64,000 nt of DNA. Origin: Roridomyces roridus (taxonomy: Eukaryota > Basidiomycota > Agaricomycetes > Agaricales > Mycenaceae). The notes under the pieces were generated by a model, which did no database searches, was not told where the DNA came from, and saw only the letters and a program-made list of their open reading frames with translations. The stretch is taken from positions 124,001 to 188,000 of the forward strand of contig JARKIF010000056.1 in NCBI GenBank assembly GCA_029378245.1. Direction: 5' to 3'. Shown here in pieces: positions 1 to 10,205 of the stretch; the stretch's first letter is position 1; each line of letters opens with the position of its first letter. The translations under genes were made by a program, and so were the position numbers.

Positions 1-407
1 GATAAGTATCGTCGGCCCGGGGTAGGCGTAGATGCTATAGCTTGGGTAAGTATACAGGCACTGCGGGAAGATGGTTTTTGCTGCTCACGTCGCGGGATGA
101 GGGTGAGAGCGAACCCGTTTTGGCGCGTTTGTGCCGAGGCTCACTGTCGCTGCTGAAGCCGTCATCTTCACTCCTCCGCTTGGAGCCGGAAGAGCCCGTT
201 GATGGACTGGAGATGGGTGAAAGCTCGTCTGGAAAGTTATCAGGGCAGGTCCGGTGGAATAATATTCATTCAAGCACCGTCGGACGGCCAGATCTCATAG
301 TCTGGAATTTCGAGCGGGGGGAGTTTAGAGCGCGTAGAGGGCTTTGCATCTTCCGGTGGGAAGACGAAGGGCTCATCGTCGATAGACGAAAAGACAAGGG
401 TGGACAT
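1..407 (-). CDS. 5' end of an unrecognised gene with a charged, NLS-like N-terminus (partial)
   Basis: A leftward gene starts at the ATG at 407 and runs off the window. Exon 1 (407-278) joins exon 2 (228-89) across a 49-nt GT-AG intron; the junction restores an open frame. The exon 2 product is rich in Ser, Asp, Lys and Arg, with KRRSEDD and HKRAKTG stretches that look like nuclear localisation signals. A GTGAGC donor follows at 88, so more exons probably lie outside. The composition resembles the N-termini of the AAA-ATPase-like genes at 15-17 kb and 23-25 kb, which also carry an Asp/Ser-rich KR segment, so membership of that family is my guess. No catalytic domain is visible in this piece. 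Confidence 0.45.
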
Positions 408-573
408 GGCGGCGGTTTGGGACAAGGGAAGACGGTCACCTGATGGGATGAGTACCATTACGTAACATCAACGCCTACACTCATGATTCGTCACGTCGTG
501 CCACTTGAAGAACAATGGCCGGCCGCCGGCCCACAACTTTCAGGTGCCTCTCTGCACTGCTCCTCCACAATCC

Positions 574-3409
574 ATGCCAGATCAAGCCGACCCCAATGCA
601 ACCTACACCTACGAATGCCTCTTTTTCGAGAAGGCTCACCAGACCGAGTTCAAGCCGTGGACTCTCACCCTCACTCGCAAGGAAATCGACAAGCTAGGCA
701 CGGTTGCGGATTTTTTCCAAATCGTACAGCACAAGCACAATGTCAGCTCCTGCCAGAGCTGTGCTGGCCCGATACTCATCAAGTGCTCCTGCCGCGTGTA
801 TTGGCTGAACGCCGTTGCCAAGGAGCACTGGCGATTACAGGACGTGGAATTGAAGCACAAACCTGACGAGGGAATGCATTTCATGCCTCCCTATACGAAA
901 ATCACGCCCCATCTTCACTTCGGGAGCGTGCCAGCGGGGACTATACGCTTTATCTTCGAGTGCACCTTTGACGGTGAGTCGGTCGGTGCCATCAGGAATC
1001 TTGCTGATCCCAAAATGCTCTCTTCCAGTGCCAAAACGAAAGCGGCAAGATGAAGAAGACTCGAATAAAAAATCCAAAGAAATGCCCATTCCCCAGCCCC
1101 TTGGATTGCGCGTGCTGCGATCTTCGGAAGACAGTGCCACCCCAATGAGCATCCTACCGCGAGCGTGCTCCATTTTCCCCGACCACACCGCGTTCGACAA
1201 TCGCGTCTTGGCCGACAAGACACGATACATTCCCATCGTCGACTCCTTTCTACGCGCCCGCAAACGTGGCGGGTGTGTTGTGTCACTGCCGAAGGGTGTG
1301 GGCAAATCCACGTTTTTGAAGATGCTCCTCGCATTCTACAATTGCCAGAACAGCACTTTTGACGAAACCTTTGAAGATTTCGCGATTCGCGAGATGGTCC
1401 ACACACGGGTAACAGAACATAAATATCATTGGGGCGCGAAGAAGGGCCTCTGCTTGGTCTTCGACCTGCGGGGAATCGGAGAGGTCGGAGGTACCGGCTC
1501 CGAGGTGTCCCGCTCAATTAAAGCCTACGTGCGGAACACTTTCGAGCAGTTCGTGGATGGATATCGCCACGAGTTCAAATCCCCAGTCGTTCTCCCTGCA
1601 CGTTCTGGGAAAGACGGATATAGCGCCGCTGCAATGCTCCGAAATATCAAGGTGGGAAGTTCTTTGCGACGCTTTCAGACTTTCTAATGGGAAGATGATA
1701 GGCAAAGGTTTCATGGACGGAACGAAGGCTTTTCGTAGCCGTTGACCACTGGGACGATGTGATTCAGCGCTGCATAGCGTGCTCGAACACCGCTGCTATC
1801 GACGACATCACTCGTGCCCTGACCGTATTCCTGACCGACTTGGCCAAAGAGAGTCACCCAGAAATTAACATTCTCCTATTGATTCTGGGCAACCTCCCTC
1901 CAACTGTGGAAGGGGTGACACCCAATTCTGTCGTGAATATTTCGACCGAGTCAAACTTGCAGGGCGCTTTCGGGATGACGGATCAAGAATTAGAAGACTT
2001 CTTCCGTGTTCTCTCCTGGGGCCGGCGTACAAAGCTGAGCACCAGAGACCCGAATCTGGCGCATACTTTGGGTCGTTTCGAACCTGCGGCGTATTCGCCC
2101 ACCACCCCAACGGAGGCGGAAAAGAAATCTTCGGTTCCCTTGCCTATCTACAACTTCACTTTGGTCTTGCACTACGTCTCAGTGCTTCTAGAGCTGCACA
2201 CCGATCACGACCAGCTACTGAAGTCCCCGTTGCAGCAGACGATTACCCGCAAATGTGCTAAACTGTTGGAATACTCAAACCTACGACGCGGCAAGGCCGT
2301 TCTCGTACCCAAGTTCCACGGTATTGACTTGCGTTCTTTGGACGAGACTTTCACGCTGCTCGAGGAGCAGTTGTGGATGCTACTTTTTCATACGGGAGAG
2401 CTCAAAATGACCAACTGGCCCGGGATCGACCCAGATACCGTCTGGGAGCTGAAGGTAGCCAGCAATTTTGCAGAATATGCGGTAGGTGCTCTTTGCATTC
2501 GCCCAATTTTTTGGCTAATGTATTTAGCTCTTCTCCTCGTTCACAGCTATCCGATTCTACAAGGAGCCTTCCCGTGACATGGAGCTGCGAGCCTTGTACG
2601 AGCGCAATCCACGGCCAATGCTGGATGAGATTCTCAGGAGAATCTTGTCTAACAAGACGTTCCAGGATCTGTACAGGTTCACCGAGTTGGCATTCCAGAC
2701 CGTTTTTGATGGTTATTTCTGTGACCTTGACGGCCGGAATGAGGATTGTTATCTTGCGCAACTAGGTCTCTTGACGAACCCCTCAGTAACCGACCAGCAG
2801 ACAGGACGTCGGTCTGGAGCGATCACCCAGGGTCCGTCTGGTTTGGGACGGTTTGGTTACGCGGACGTGTTTATTGCGGCATTGCAACGCATCCATCCTG
2901 GCCGCACCCTTGTCATCGAGCTCAAGGTGGTCTCCGTATGGAACCTGTTTCTCGCCATCTATGAAGACGAGAATTTGTGCAGAACTAAAGTCGAAGGAGG
3001 ACCCAGGGACCCTCCAAATACGTTCAGGAAGAATGTCATGGAGATGGTCGAGAAGGTGGACAACGCCACCATACAACAGCTTCGGGCAACATCTTACGGC
3101 TACAAGACGGCCCGAGGGGTGAACACTCAGACCATCGGCGCGATGTTGGATGACGCTGCAATACAGCTGAACTCATACACGAGTGCAGTCGTAAATGGAA
3201 AAGCCGACAATGGGACGAACAAGAAAGGCATCACCAGCGCCGAGAGGAGGATTGTCGTCCGAAACTCGGATTCCCCTGACGAGGTTCTTGGCCTCATTGT
3301 CTGCTTTATCGGGCACCGCATTATCGCTGTGCCGCTCGAGCCCCAAGTCCAGAACAAACAATACACGTACGATGTTGTACCACGGTGGCGTAAGAATTGG
3401 AAGGGTTAA
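574..3409 (+). CDS. Crinkler-like protein: header, P-loop NTPase and PD-(D/E)XK nuclease
   Basis: Four main exons: about 574-973, 1029-1651, 1702-2485 and 2547-3409. The start is the ATG at 574; the open frame further upstream has only a TTG. The first exon (about 133 aa) resembles the ubiquitin-like header of Crinkler proteins. It is followed by an NLS-like PKRKRQDEED. The NTPase has an ADKT motif, a Walker A variant LPKGVGKST and a Walker B-like LFVAVDHWDD. The C-terminal part has YADVF followed by TLVIELKV, the spaced D and ExK of a PD-(D/E)XK nuclease, then a Q-rich helix region (AIQLNSYTSAV). Known: NTPase plus nuclease Crinklers occur in oomycetes and fungi and act in the nucleus of target cells. 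Inference: this is such a nuclear effector-like or self-directed nuclease. There is no signal peptide. The reading frame looks intact. Confidence 0.72.
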
Positions 3410-3603
3410 TGCTTCGCATAACATCGACTTGCTGTACTTACTACGTGATCATCTGTGAACACGCCTGAATCATTCTCTTGTATTGTACAACTTTGTATAC
3501 CGATTTGGGAGTGCCCGGGCCTGTTTCGGGCGTCAAGGTGAAGCTGTAAGTAGCGAGGCGGGACGGTCGGTCTATAATCTAAATCGAAATATGTATGGAC
3601 TTC
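3410..3603. other. Intergenic spacer, nothing recognised
   Basis: Short spacer between the end of the Crinkler-like gene and the 3' end of the LINE. I see no gene, repeat or recognisable signal in it. Confidence 0.5.
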
Positions 3604-3626
3604 GTAGGTAGGTAGGTAGGTAGGTA
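3604..3626 (-). repeat. Tetranucleotide tail of the LINE
   Basis: About five TAGG/GGTA units lie just beyond the ORF2 stop and 3' UTR. On the element's strand they read ACCT repeats. Many non-LTR elements end in such short tandem repeats, so this probably marks the 3' terminus. Confidence 0.65.
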
Positions 3627-4524
3627 TATACACGGCACGGTCCGGATAACGAACGCCGGTTTCCAAGGATTATCCCGGTGTACAAAGCAAGCCAAATGAC
3701 ACCTTCGCCCCTGGACCTCCCTCGATCAACTAAACCCGATAACGCAGACCCCACAGGTTTCCCCATGCCCCACGGTAGAGCCAAGCCGAACAAGAAAGGC
3801 AAGTAAGCCGAATCTGAAATCATCAGCTCCACGTCAGTTAACCAATCTACTACTAGTAGGCCGTCGAATCGGGACTGAATAGAAAACCTGCAGAACTTCA
3901 TACACATATTTGGCAACCAGAAGTATTGTTGCGCGCTCGTAGATGACCGCTTTCAAGAACTCCACTGTCGTGAGTTGGGTCATCATACTTTGCAGCCTCG
4001 GCACTGTGCTGAATAGCTTCACAAGAAAACATTGCCTCAATTGAACGACCTCCGGTGAGGAAGAACACTCAAATAAGGCATGCTCCGGACTTTCAACTGA
4101 TACAGTGCAGAAGCGGCATAGGCGCTCACATCGTGGGACTGGTTGATGTGCATGGTCCACATGTCGCAATTTCTCTAGGGCAAGGTGGTGGGTCGACAGC
4201 AGGATGGAAGTCAGTGCTTCCCGGTGAGTCTGCGTCGTTACCATGGATAAATAATGCCTCATATAGAGAGTGATGCGGACAGGAGGTTTATCTTTTTGAG
4301 GTTCCCTGCGGCCATGTAGCAGATAAAGCTTTTCTGACGTATCGAGACTCTGCTGCAACCAGATGAGTGCCCGTTTTTTGACTTCGTCTCCATATGCTTC
4401 TACACTCTGCGGTGTCGCATTTTGAAGGTCGAATATCGGACAGTCAATCTTGAGCTTTTGTGCAGCTATCAAGATATCCCCGGCCCATGACTTTTTCCCC
4501 CTTGCCGCCAGCTCGATTGAACTG

Positions 4525-5608
4525 CATCAGGAAAAACCTCCCTGGATATTTTATCGCAAATCTTTCAAAAATATCTTGCAGCTCAAATATTTTGCAGTCA
4601 TTCTCGAAACTTTTGCCCAATGTTGACAAAGTTTCCAAAATGGAGATTTTGCTTTTCATCAGTATGATATTGGGAACCTGATCAAAATGCAGTACATTAA
4701 GGTGGCTGCTGTACACCTGTATAAAGTCCCAATTCTAACTGACCAGAGCTTGTCCACCAAAATTTCTGAAAGCTTTGCAAAAATATCACAACTTTTTTTG
4801 GTGAGCCAGAAATTTTGAGGTATTTCTCAGCAAACTGGCCAAACTTTTTTTGGTGAGCCAGATATTTTGAGGTATGTTTCAGCAAATTTGCCAAACTTTC
4901 TAGTCATCCATCCACAGCCAGGAAGTCTGTATTCCAGGTCACCAACTCACCTCAGTCTTCTGGTATAGAGTCTGTGGTGCACCTCAAACAAGATCAGTCT
5001 CTTTGGAATATGAAGTGGAGGCACATCTGCCCTTGATTGGCTTTCATCTCTCACTAAGCTCATCCCTGAGTGCTCTTCTGTTGGTGCATAATACTGTTGG
5101 ACTCATGGGGTCACATCATGGGAGCTAAGATGGCCAGACTCATGTCTCTATTGTAGTGTAGTAGTAAGCTTCCCCCTTTGTGTTGTTGGTACCTTTTGCA
5201 AGAGGTCACTCGTTCGACTCCCCTTTGAAACATCATTTAATTATCTTGGTAATTTAAGTACAATAGCCTTAGCCACTGAGATCCCAATCACGTCTGTAAG
5301 TTCCTGTCAGTCATTGATTATCAGCTGTGCCTGACTGTTCCTGATCAACAATCAGTGAGCAGGGCTGATGGTAAATGTTTTGCTCCCACTGAGATGCAAT
5401 GTTCCCCCCCTCTGCTTCATTCTTCATTTCTGCTCTGTTGGCAAGGTTCAACCAATGCCAATATCCACTCCAAAAGTGCCAAAAGTTTTGGTATTTTTGT
5501 TGGGACTAACATATTCTTGCTCATTCTTTGGATATTCAGCTATTCTCAATATTTTTGGCAAATTTTGGCAAAATGTGCCAAAAATACCTGGGGAGGTGTT
5601 TCCTGATG
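4525..5608. mobile_element. Non-autonomous inverted-repeat element inserted in LINE ORF2
   Basis: The ends are imperfect inverted repeats: CATCAGGAAAAACCTCCC at 4525 and, reverse-complemented from 5608, CATCAGGAAACACCTCCC. Both ends are flanked by TG (4523-4524 and 5609-5610). Removing the 1084 bp plus one TG joins ORF2 in frame, which fixes the boundaries. The interior is AT-rich and has no transposase-like ORF. It has a tandem pair of about 51 bp (units from about 4794 and 4845, sharing TTGGTGAGCCAGA) and a tRNA-like segment. This fits a MITE-like, non-autonomous DNA element of unknown superfamily. Confidence 0.75.
5150..5224 (+). other. tRNA-like (SINE-like) segment with A- and B-box resemblance
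   Basis: The stretch has a D-arm-like TAGTGTAGTAGTAAGC followed about 57 nt later by a T-arm-like CGTTCGACTCCCC, close to pol III B-box consensus. The spacing is longer than in a simple tRNA and would need a long variable arm or an intron. No clean acceptor stem can be folded by eye. It is most likely a tRNA-derived relic carried by the element, not a working tRNA gene. Confidence 0.35.
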
Positions 5609-8600
5609 TGGTGAGACATATACGCGCGAGGTGAGTTGGGGCAAGTGATAAAAGGTAGCTCATGTAGCGAAGAAGCAGCAAGAATCGGCGAACTCGGAGC
5701 GGCATGATGCCAGTTTCGGTAAAGAGAGGTGCGTGCATGGAATAATGGTGAAGGCCGAGTATTTCTCGCAGAAAGTCGATCTGAATCTTGCACAGTGCAT
5801 CCACGTGAACGTCTTCACAATCGGGGGCCACCTCGCACCCGTACGTGAGATGGCAGTCAACGTGCGCCATATATATGGCTTTATACTGCTTTGGTGTCAG
5901 TCGACCCGCGGCATCCTCAATGCCCATCATTCGATGTACGCAATACCTCGCGGCGCTTGCTTTTTCGTGGTAGTGTTTCTCGAAGATATTGCGGGAGTCG
6001 GAGCGCAGGTGAACGCCGACATATTTCTCATCGGTGCTGACTGTCAGCGCACTTGTTCCGAGTTGGAATTGGAGACCCGCCGGTGCGTTTCCAAAAATCA
6101 TTATGATCGTCTTCAGCAGATTGACGACAATGAAATTTTTAGAGCACCAAATTGCGACTTCGTTGAGTCTTCGCTGCAAGCCAGCCGCACTCAGAGAGAT
6201 GAGTAGGATATCATCCGCCTGTGCAAGTATGGCAAACCGAACGTTGGAAATTATTGGGTCGTCTGGATCATCTGGCATCACCAAGTCCGCCATGAAGAGA
6301 TTCCAGAGGACCGGGGATGTGGGGTCGCCGGTGAGCAGTCCTATAAAGGCTTTGAACTCCGTTGACTCTTCGTCCCCGTGTTTGATATAATATTCCATTC
6401 GTTCATAGAGCATACGAAGCCAATCGAAAATTGCGCCTCCCATTCCCATCCTCATGAGTTTGAGCCATAGCGTCGGGTGATCCGTAGAGGGGAACGCGTT
6501 GGTCGCATCCACCAGGGCAACATAAACTGTGAGTCTCTTTGCGCGCGCCCATTCCTTGATACATCGCAGAATGAAGGGATTATTCAGAGTTCTATAGCCC
6601 TCTCTGAATCCATTCTGGTAGTCAGGTATGAGCCCCCTCGCATTTGCCCATGCTGTTATTCGCCTGAGGATCAACAGCATCAAGAACTTCAACAGACAAC
6701 TCTCGAGACCAATGATTCTGTAGCTATCTGGGTTGGTCTTGATCTTTCCCCGCTTGAGAAGCCCAATTATGACTGTTCTGAACCATACAGAGGGACCATC
6801 CTTGTAGCGAATGCACTCATTGCACAGAAGAAGAAGGTCGTCATTCGGGATATCAAGAATTTGGGCATATACGACGGCATCTTCTCCCGTCGCACTGGCC
6901 AGACCATTCTTCCGAATGTGGTCTTTCGCCTCTTCAACATCTTCCTCGGTGAATGCCCTTGAGAAGAATTCTTCTGCAGTTGAGTCAGAAGTTGTTGGCG
7001 GAATCAGGTTTGCAAGCAGCCGATTCATTTTATGCTTTGCTGAGTCAAATGACTGTGGTAGAGTCTCTGGGGGATTGAGCCGGCGCTCAAACACTACCCG
7101 TAAGTCTTCCGCACTCACTGCCAATGCCACTGGTGCAGGATCACATAGCCTTTTGACTTCTTTCCAGAAAGCTCCGGGGCCCGGAGCTTCGAGGAGCCGC
7201 TTGCGATTCATGTCTCGGATGTCATATAACCGTTGGCGTCCACGGTGAGAGGCCGGGTACTCCAACCTTCTCGCAGGCATTGATTCCGGCTTTCCAGTGT
7301 CATTCTGCAGCTCCGTGGTGACCTTATCCAATATCAAGACTGGTACCACTTGCTCTGGGGTAGCACCCGGCCATGAAACCGTCGGGTTCCGTATCCGAGG
7401 AAGTCTCGATCCCTCCAGTGCTAGTGAGTGCGCCAATTGGAGGTGTTCAGAGCTTGACCCTTTGGCAAGATGTATGAATTCCAATGGGGCAACTCTTCGC
7501 TGTATCCACGCAATAATCAACTTGAGAACATCGCCGTTGGTTGTATTTCGCCATCCGCATGCCTCATTTTTGACTGCCCAGTACTTCACCGACTTGATCA
7601 CATATTCTGACCTTGTCATGACACGCAGATTTTTCGTTTTTGGAGCAGCCGCAAGTGCTAGGAGAAGTGCAACCAGTTCAGCTCGCATATTGTTCTGTTC
7701 AGCCCACACTCGTGATTTTCTGTTGAGGCCTGAGCCCTGTCCGAAAAACGCACCAGCACCGGCACTGGCCGCGTGCTGGCCCGTTTTCGTGCTGTACCCG
7801 CAGATTGTAACCCTCACTGGTTCGGTGTCGTAATGCACTGGTCCATACAGTTTCCGTATCTTTTTGCTCTCATCTTTTGCCGCCTCCAATGTCCGGATCA
7901 GCATCTTGTCGAGGTCCGTTTCATCAGGGAGTACAACTTCCTCTCGTTTTCTTTTATGACCTTTGCTGATAGAGCTTCGGAGGAGGCTGGCATCTACCTC
8001 GAGCTCAAGAACAAGAGCTGTGTGGTCGTATCCCTTGACCTGGTCCTCGACTTGAAAGGTTTTCACGTCCTCGAAGAGCGATCGAGAACATATGGCATAG
8101 TCTATCACTGTGCGATGCTCCTTCTGAAACGAGGTATATTTGCCACTTTGGATGCCAAAGCATTCGGCGCCACTCACAAATACCAGACCATAATCGTTGC
8201 ACAAGCGAAACAAATAACGGCCGCGCGTGGAAGGACTTTTATTGTCTTTCGATCTGCGCGGTGGGTCGTTCGGCGACGGTGTTTCTGAACCGGTGCGGGC
8301 ATTGCAATCTCCGAGTAATAGAATTTTGAATTTGCCCTCATGCGCCATGGCAATTGAGGCCGCTAGTGCACGACAAGGGTCACGGTCCAGATCCCCAGTC
8401 CAATCGGTACTCTCCGGCAGCAAATAGACATTATACACCACCACATCTCCAATTTGCAGTGCCATGAAGTCCGGACCAGATAGATCCTCGCGCGGAATTG
8501 CTCGGACACGTTTCGAGTTGAATACTGCTGCTACACCTCCCCATGACTTTGAGAAGTTCATTTTGGGGCGCCGCGTTCTTGATATTATCGAGTAGCCCGG

Positions 8601-8929
8601 GGGCAGTCTAGCCACCTCATGCTGATTTGGGCGCAGGTGGGTCTCTTGAAAGAAATTAAAATCGTAACTCATCATTTCCTTTTGGTTCTCGGGGCAGCTC
8701 ATATGAAGAATAAAACCACCATTTATATTCCAGCTTTTGAAATTAATTCTAAGCTTAGAAGGTACTGGTGTAGACAACGAAGAAGAGGGGTTGTCCGAAA
8801 AAGAGGCACATTGATCTGAAATGGTATCAGTCGAGGGGATGATACTCGACTCATAGCAAGAAGGATAAATAAAAGAATTAGAAGGGGTGTATCGTAAAGT
8901 GTGTGCAAAAGACAAAACATGAGCTGCCC

Positions 8930-9754
8930 CTACACATTTGGGGAATTGGACAACGCAACAAGATTTTCGTAAGGAGAAGGACGCATCGCACCGTTGAATG
9001 CCGACACGAACCATGTCGCAATGTCCGCCGTCTCAAACAATACGATGACCGTGAACTGGTCTGGGCCCCGACGAGCACGGAAGTTGCGCATCACGTTGCG
9101 CGCAGAGGGGAGGACGGTGCGTATGATGTGGGACGCCTCTCCAGTGATGTTCCGGCCCCAATGGACAGGACCAAGACGCGCCTCACGAGCGGGGTCGTTG
9201 GGAGGCAGAGTAGGCAGGGGCGGGGGCAGAAGGGGAATCGCAGCACTCGACGCAGGGAGCTGCACGGCGTTGAGGACCGGCGCCGGAGCTATCTGCGCGT
9301 AAGTGTGCGGGATAGCAACTGGGACTGCCATCGCGGGAGCAGCGTGTACGGCCGACGCAGGAGCCGGCGGCACCACAAGGGACGCTGGTGCAAGCACGGG
9401 GGCTGGCGCAGCAGCGGGGGCATGCACAACCAGATCTCCTCGCGAGCGGGTTGGCACGGCAGTGGGAGCATGAGCGGCTGGGTGGACGGCAGTGTGGACA
9501 GGAACCGGAATGTGGGCCGCGACAGGCTCGGGGATCTGGGCCGGGACGGCGTCACTGTTCTGGCGAGAGATGAGGGTCCGCAAGGCATCATATGCTGTAT
9601 CCAAACTCGCGGTGAGGGCGGTCATACTGTTGGCCAACGACGCAACATCGTTGGAGAGACCGTTGACCTTGGCCACGAGCGCGGAGTCGGTGGCGCTAGG
9701 CGTATACAGCGTGTCAAAAATCAAAGAAAGTCGAGTTGCAGATAAATCGAACAT
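8930..9754 (-). CDS. LINE ORF1 protein
   Basis: The start is the ATG at 9754; the frame upstream of it begins only with GTG. The N-terminus (SALVAKVNGLSNDVASLANS and following) is heptad-like and probably coiled coil. The middle is very rich in Pro, Ala and Val. The last about 75 residues (ARNVMRNFRARR, FTVIVLFETADIATWFV) look like a small alpha-beta, RRM-like nucleic-acid-binding domain, as in other LINE ORF1 proteins. Its end overlaps the ORF2 start by 85 nt. Likely role: RNA-binding chaperone of the retrotransposon particle. Confidence 0.7.
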   Translation of the reverse strand: MFDLSATRLSLIFDTLYTPSATDSALVAKVNGLSNDVASLANSMTALTASLDTAYDALRTLISRQNSDAVPAQIPEPVAAHIPVPVHTAVHPAAHAPTAVPTRSRGDLVVHAPAAAPAPVLAPASLVVPPAPASAVHAAPAMAVPVAIPHTYAQIAPAPVLNAVQLPASSAAIPLLPPPLPTLPPNDPAREARLGPVHWGRNITGEASHIIRTVLPSARNVMRNFRARRGPDQFTVIVLFETADIATWFVSAFNGAMRPSPYENLVALSNSPNV

Positions 9755-10205
9755 AAGCACGTGACCTTTGGTTGAAAATGTCGGACTGACTTTTTGTGCA
9801 TCTAGATCTTGCGCCCACTGACCTCTTCTGCCCTATCCGGGGTCCGCATCCGCATCCCACGCGTTCCTGGTTCCGATACCCAGCACCCTCTCCTGGTTCG
9901 TGCAATTTGAACTCTGGAGCGGCGGTAACAGCGCGCGCCGTATCCTCCATCCCAGCCGACGCCACGGCATACCCCCACCGCACGCACCTCTGGACCATTG
10001 CATTCTACGCACAGTCCACCACGACATCATGGCCGCAGACGGGCACGGGGTACCTGAACGGGATGGTTGTTGCGATGAGACTCGGGACAGGCGGCGGGTG
10101 AAGCTGTGAGATTCGCAGATTATCCAATATGGAATGGAGAAAAACATTTTAATGTTTCATGTACAAATGAGAGTGATACACCAGTAATACAACGAGAAAC
10201 TTGTT
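9755..10205. other. Gap: likely LINE 5' UTR and junction with duplicated segment
   Basis: No gene recognised. The G/C-rich part just upstream of ORF1 is the expected place for the LINE 5' UTR. The right-hand part (about 10.11-10.20 kb) is AT-richer and leads into the duplicated segment, whose homology with the copy at 27 kb starts near 10206. Confidence 0.4.

Larger units (their letters stand above)
3834..9014 (-). pseudogene. LINE ORF2: endonuclease, degenerate RNase H, reverse transcriptase, Zn-knuckle (split)
   Basis: The start is the ATG at 9014. From about residue 90 an EEP endonuclease shows SWNING, FFQETH, GDCNAR, VIDYAIC and GYDHTAL, with the catalytic residues present. A middle domain (about residues 400-545) has an RNase H-like shape (AGAGAFFG, RAELVALLLAL, LRVMTRSEYV, SLALEG), but three of the four catalytic acids are missing. 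The reverse transcriptase follows (YRIIGLESCLLK, motif A VDATNAF, QADDILLIS). The last part, after the inserted element (4522-3834), has a C..C....H....C finger (CRFCTVSVESPEHALFEC) typical of the zf-RVT region. RNase H normally lies after the RT in LINEs, so the order here is odd. Apart from the insertion the frame is open, so this looks like a young copy. Confidence 0.85.
3604..9754 (-). mobile_element. LINE-type non-LTR retrotransposon, leftward, interrupted by another element
   Basis: Two overlapping ORFs run leftward: ORF1 (9754-8930) and ORF2 (9014 to 3834). They overlap by 85 nt in different frames, a common LINE arrangement. The 3' end is marked by a short tandem repeat at 3604-3626, read as (ACCT)n on the element's strand, which serves as the tail in place of poly(A). 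No LTRs are present. ORF2 is split by a 1084-bp inverted-repeat element at 4525-5608, so this copy cannot make full-length ORF2 protein. The 5' UTR probably extends past 9754 toward about 10.1 kb, but its limit is not defined and I could not identify target-site duplications. Confidence 0.85.

Noticed and set aside
3604..3626. TAGG repeat as a telomere-like sequence
   Set aside because: Only about five tetranucleotide units and positioned exactly at the LINE 3' end; fungal telomeres are TTAGGG-like and long.
9796..10101. Rightward ORF opposite the LINE 5' end
   Set aside because: GC-rich, no domain, lies in the expected LINE 5' UTR on the other strand; likely chance.
3536..10105. GGTGAAGCTGT at both 3540 and 10098 as LINE target-site duplication
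   Set aside because: The left copy lies about 55 bp beyond the repeat tail, not next to it, and the flanking bases differ; a chance match is likelier.
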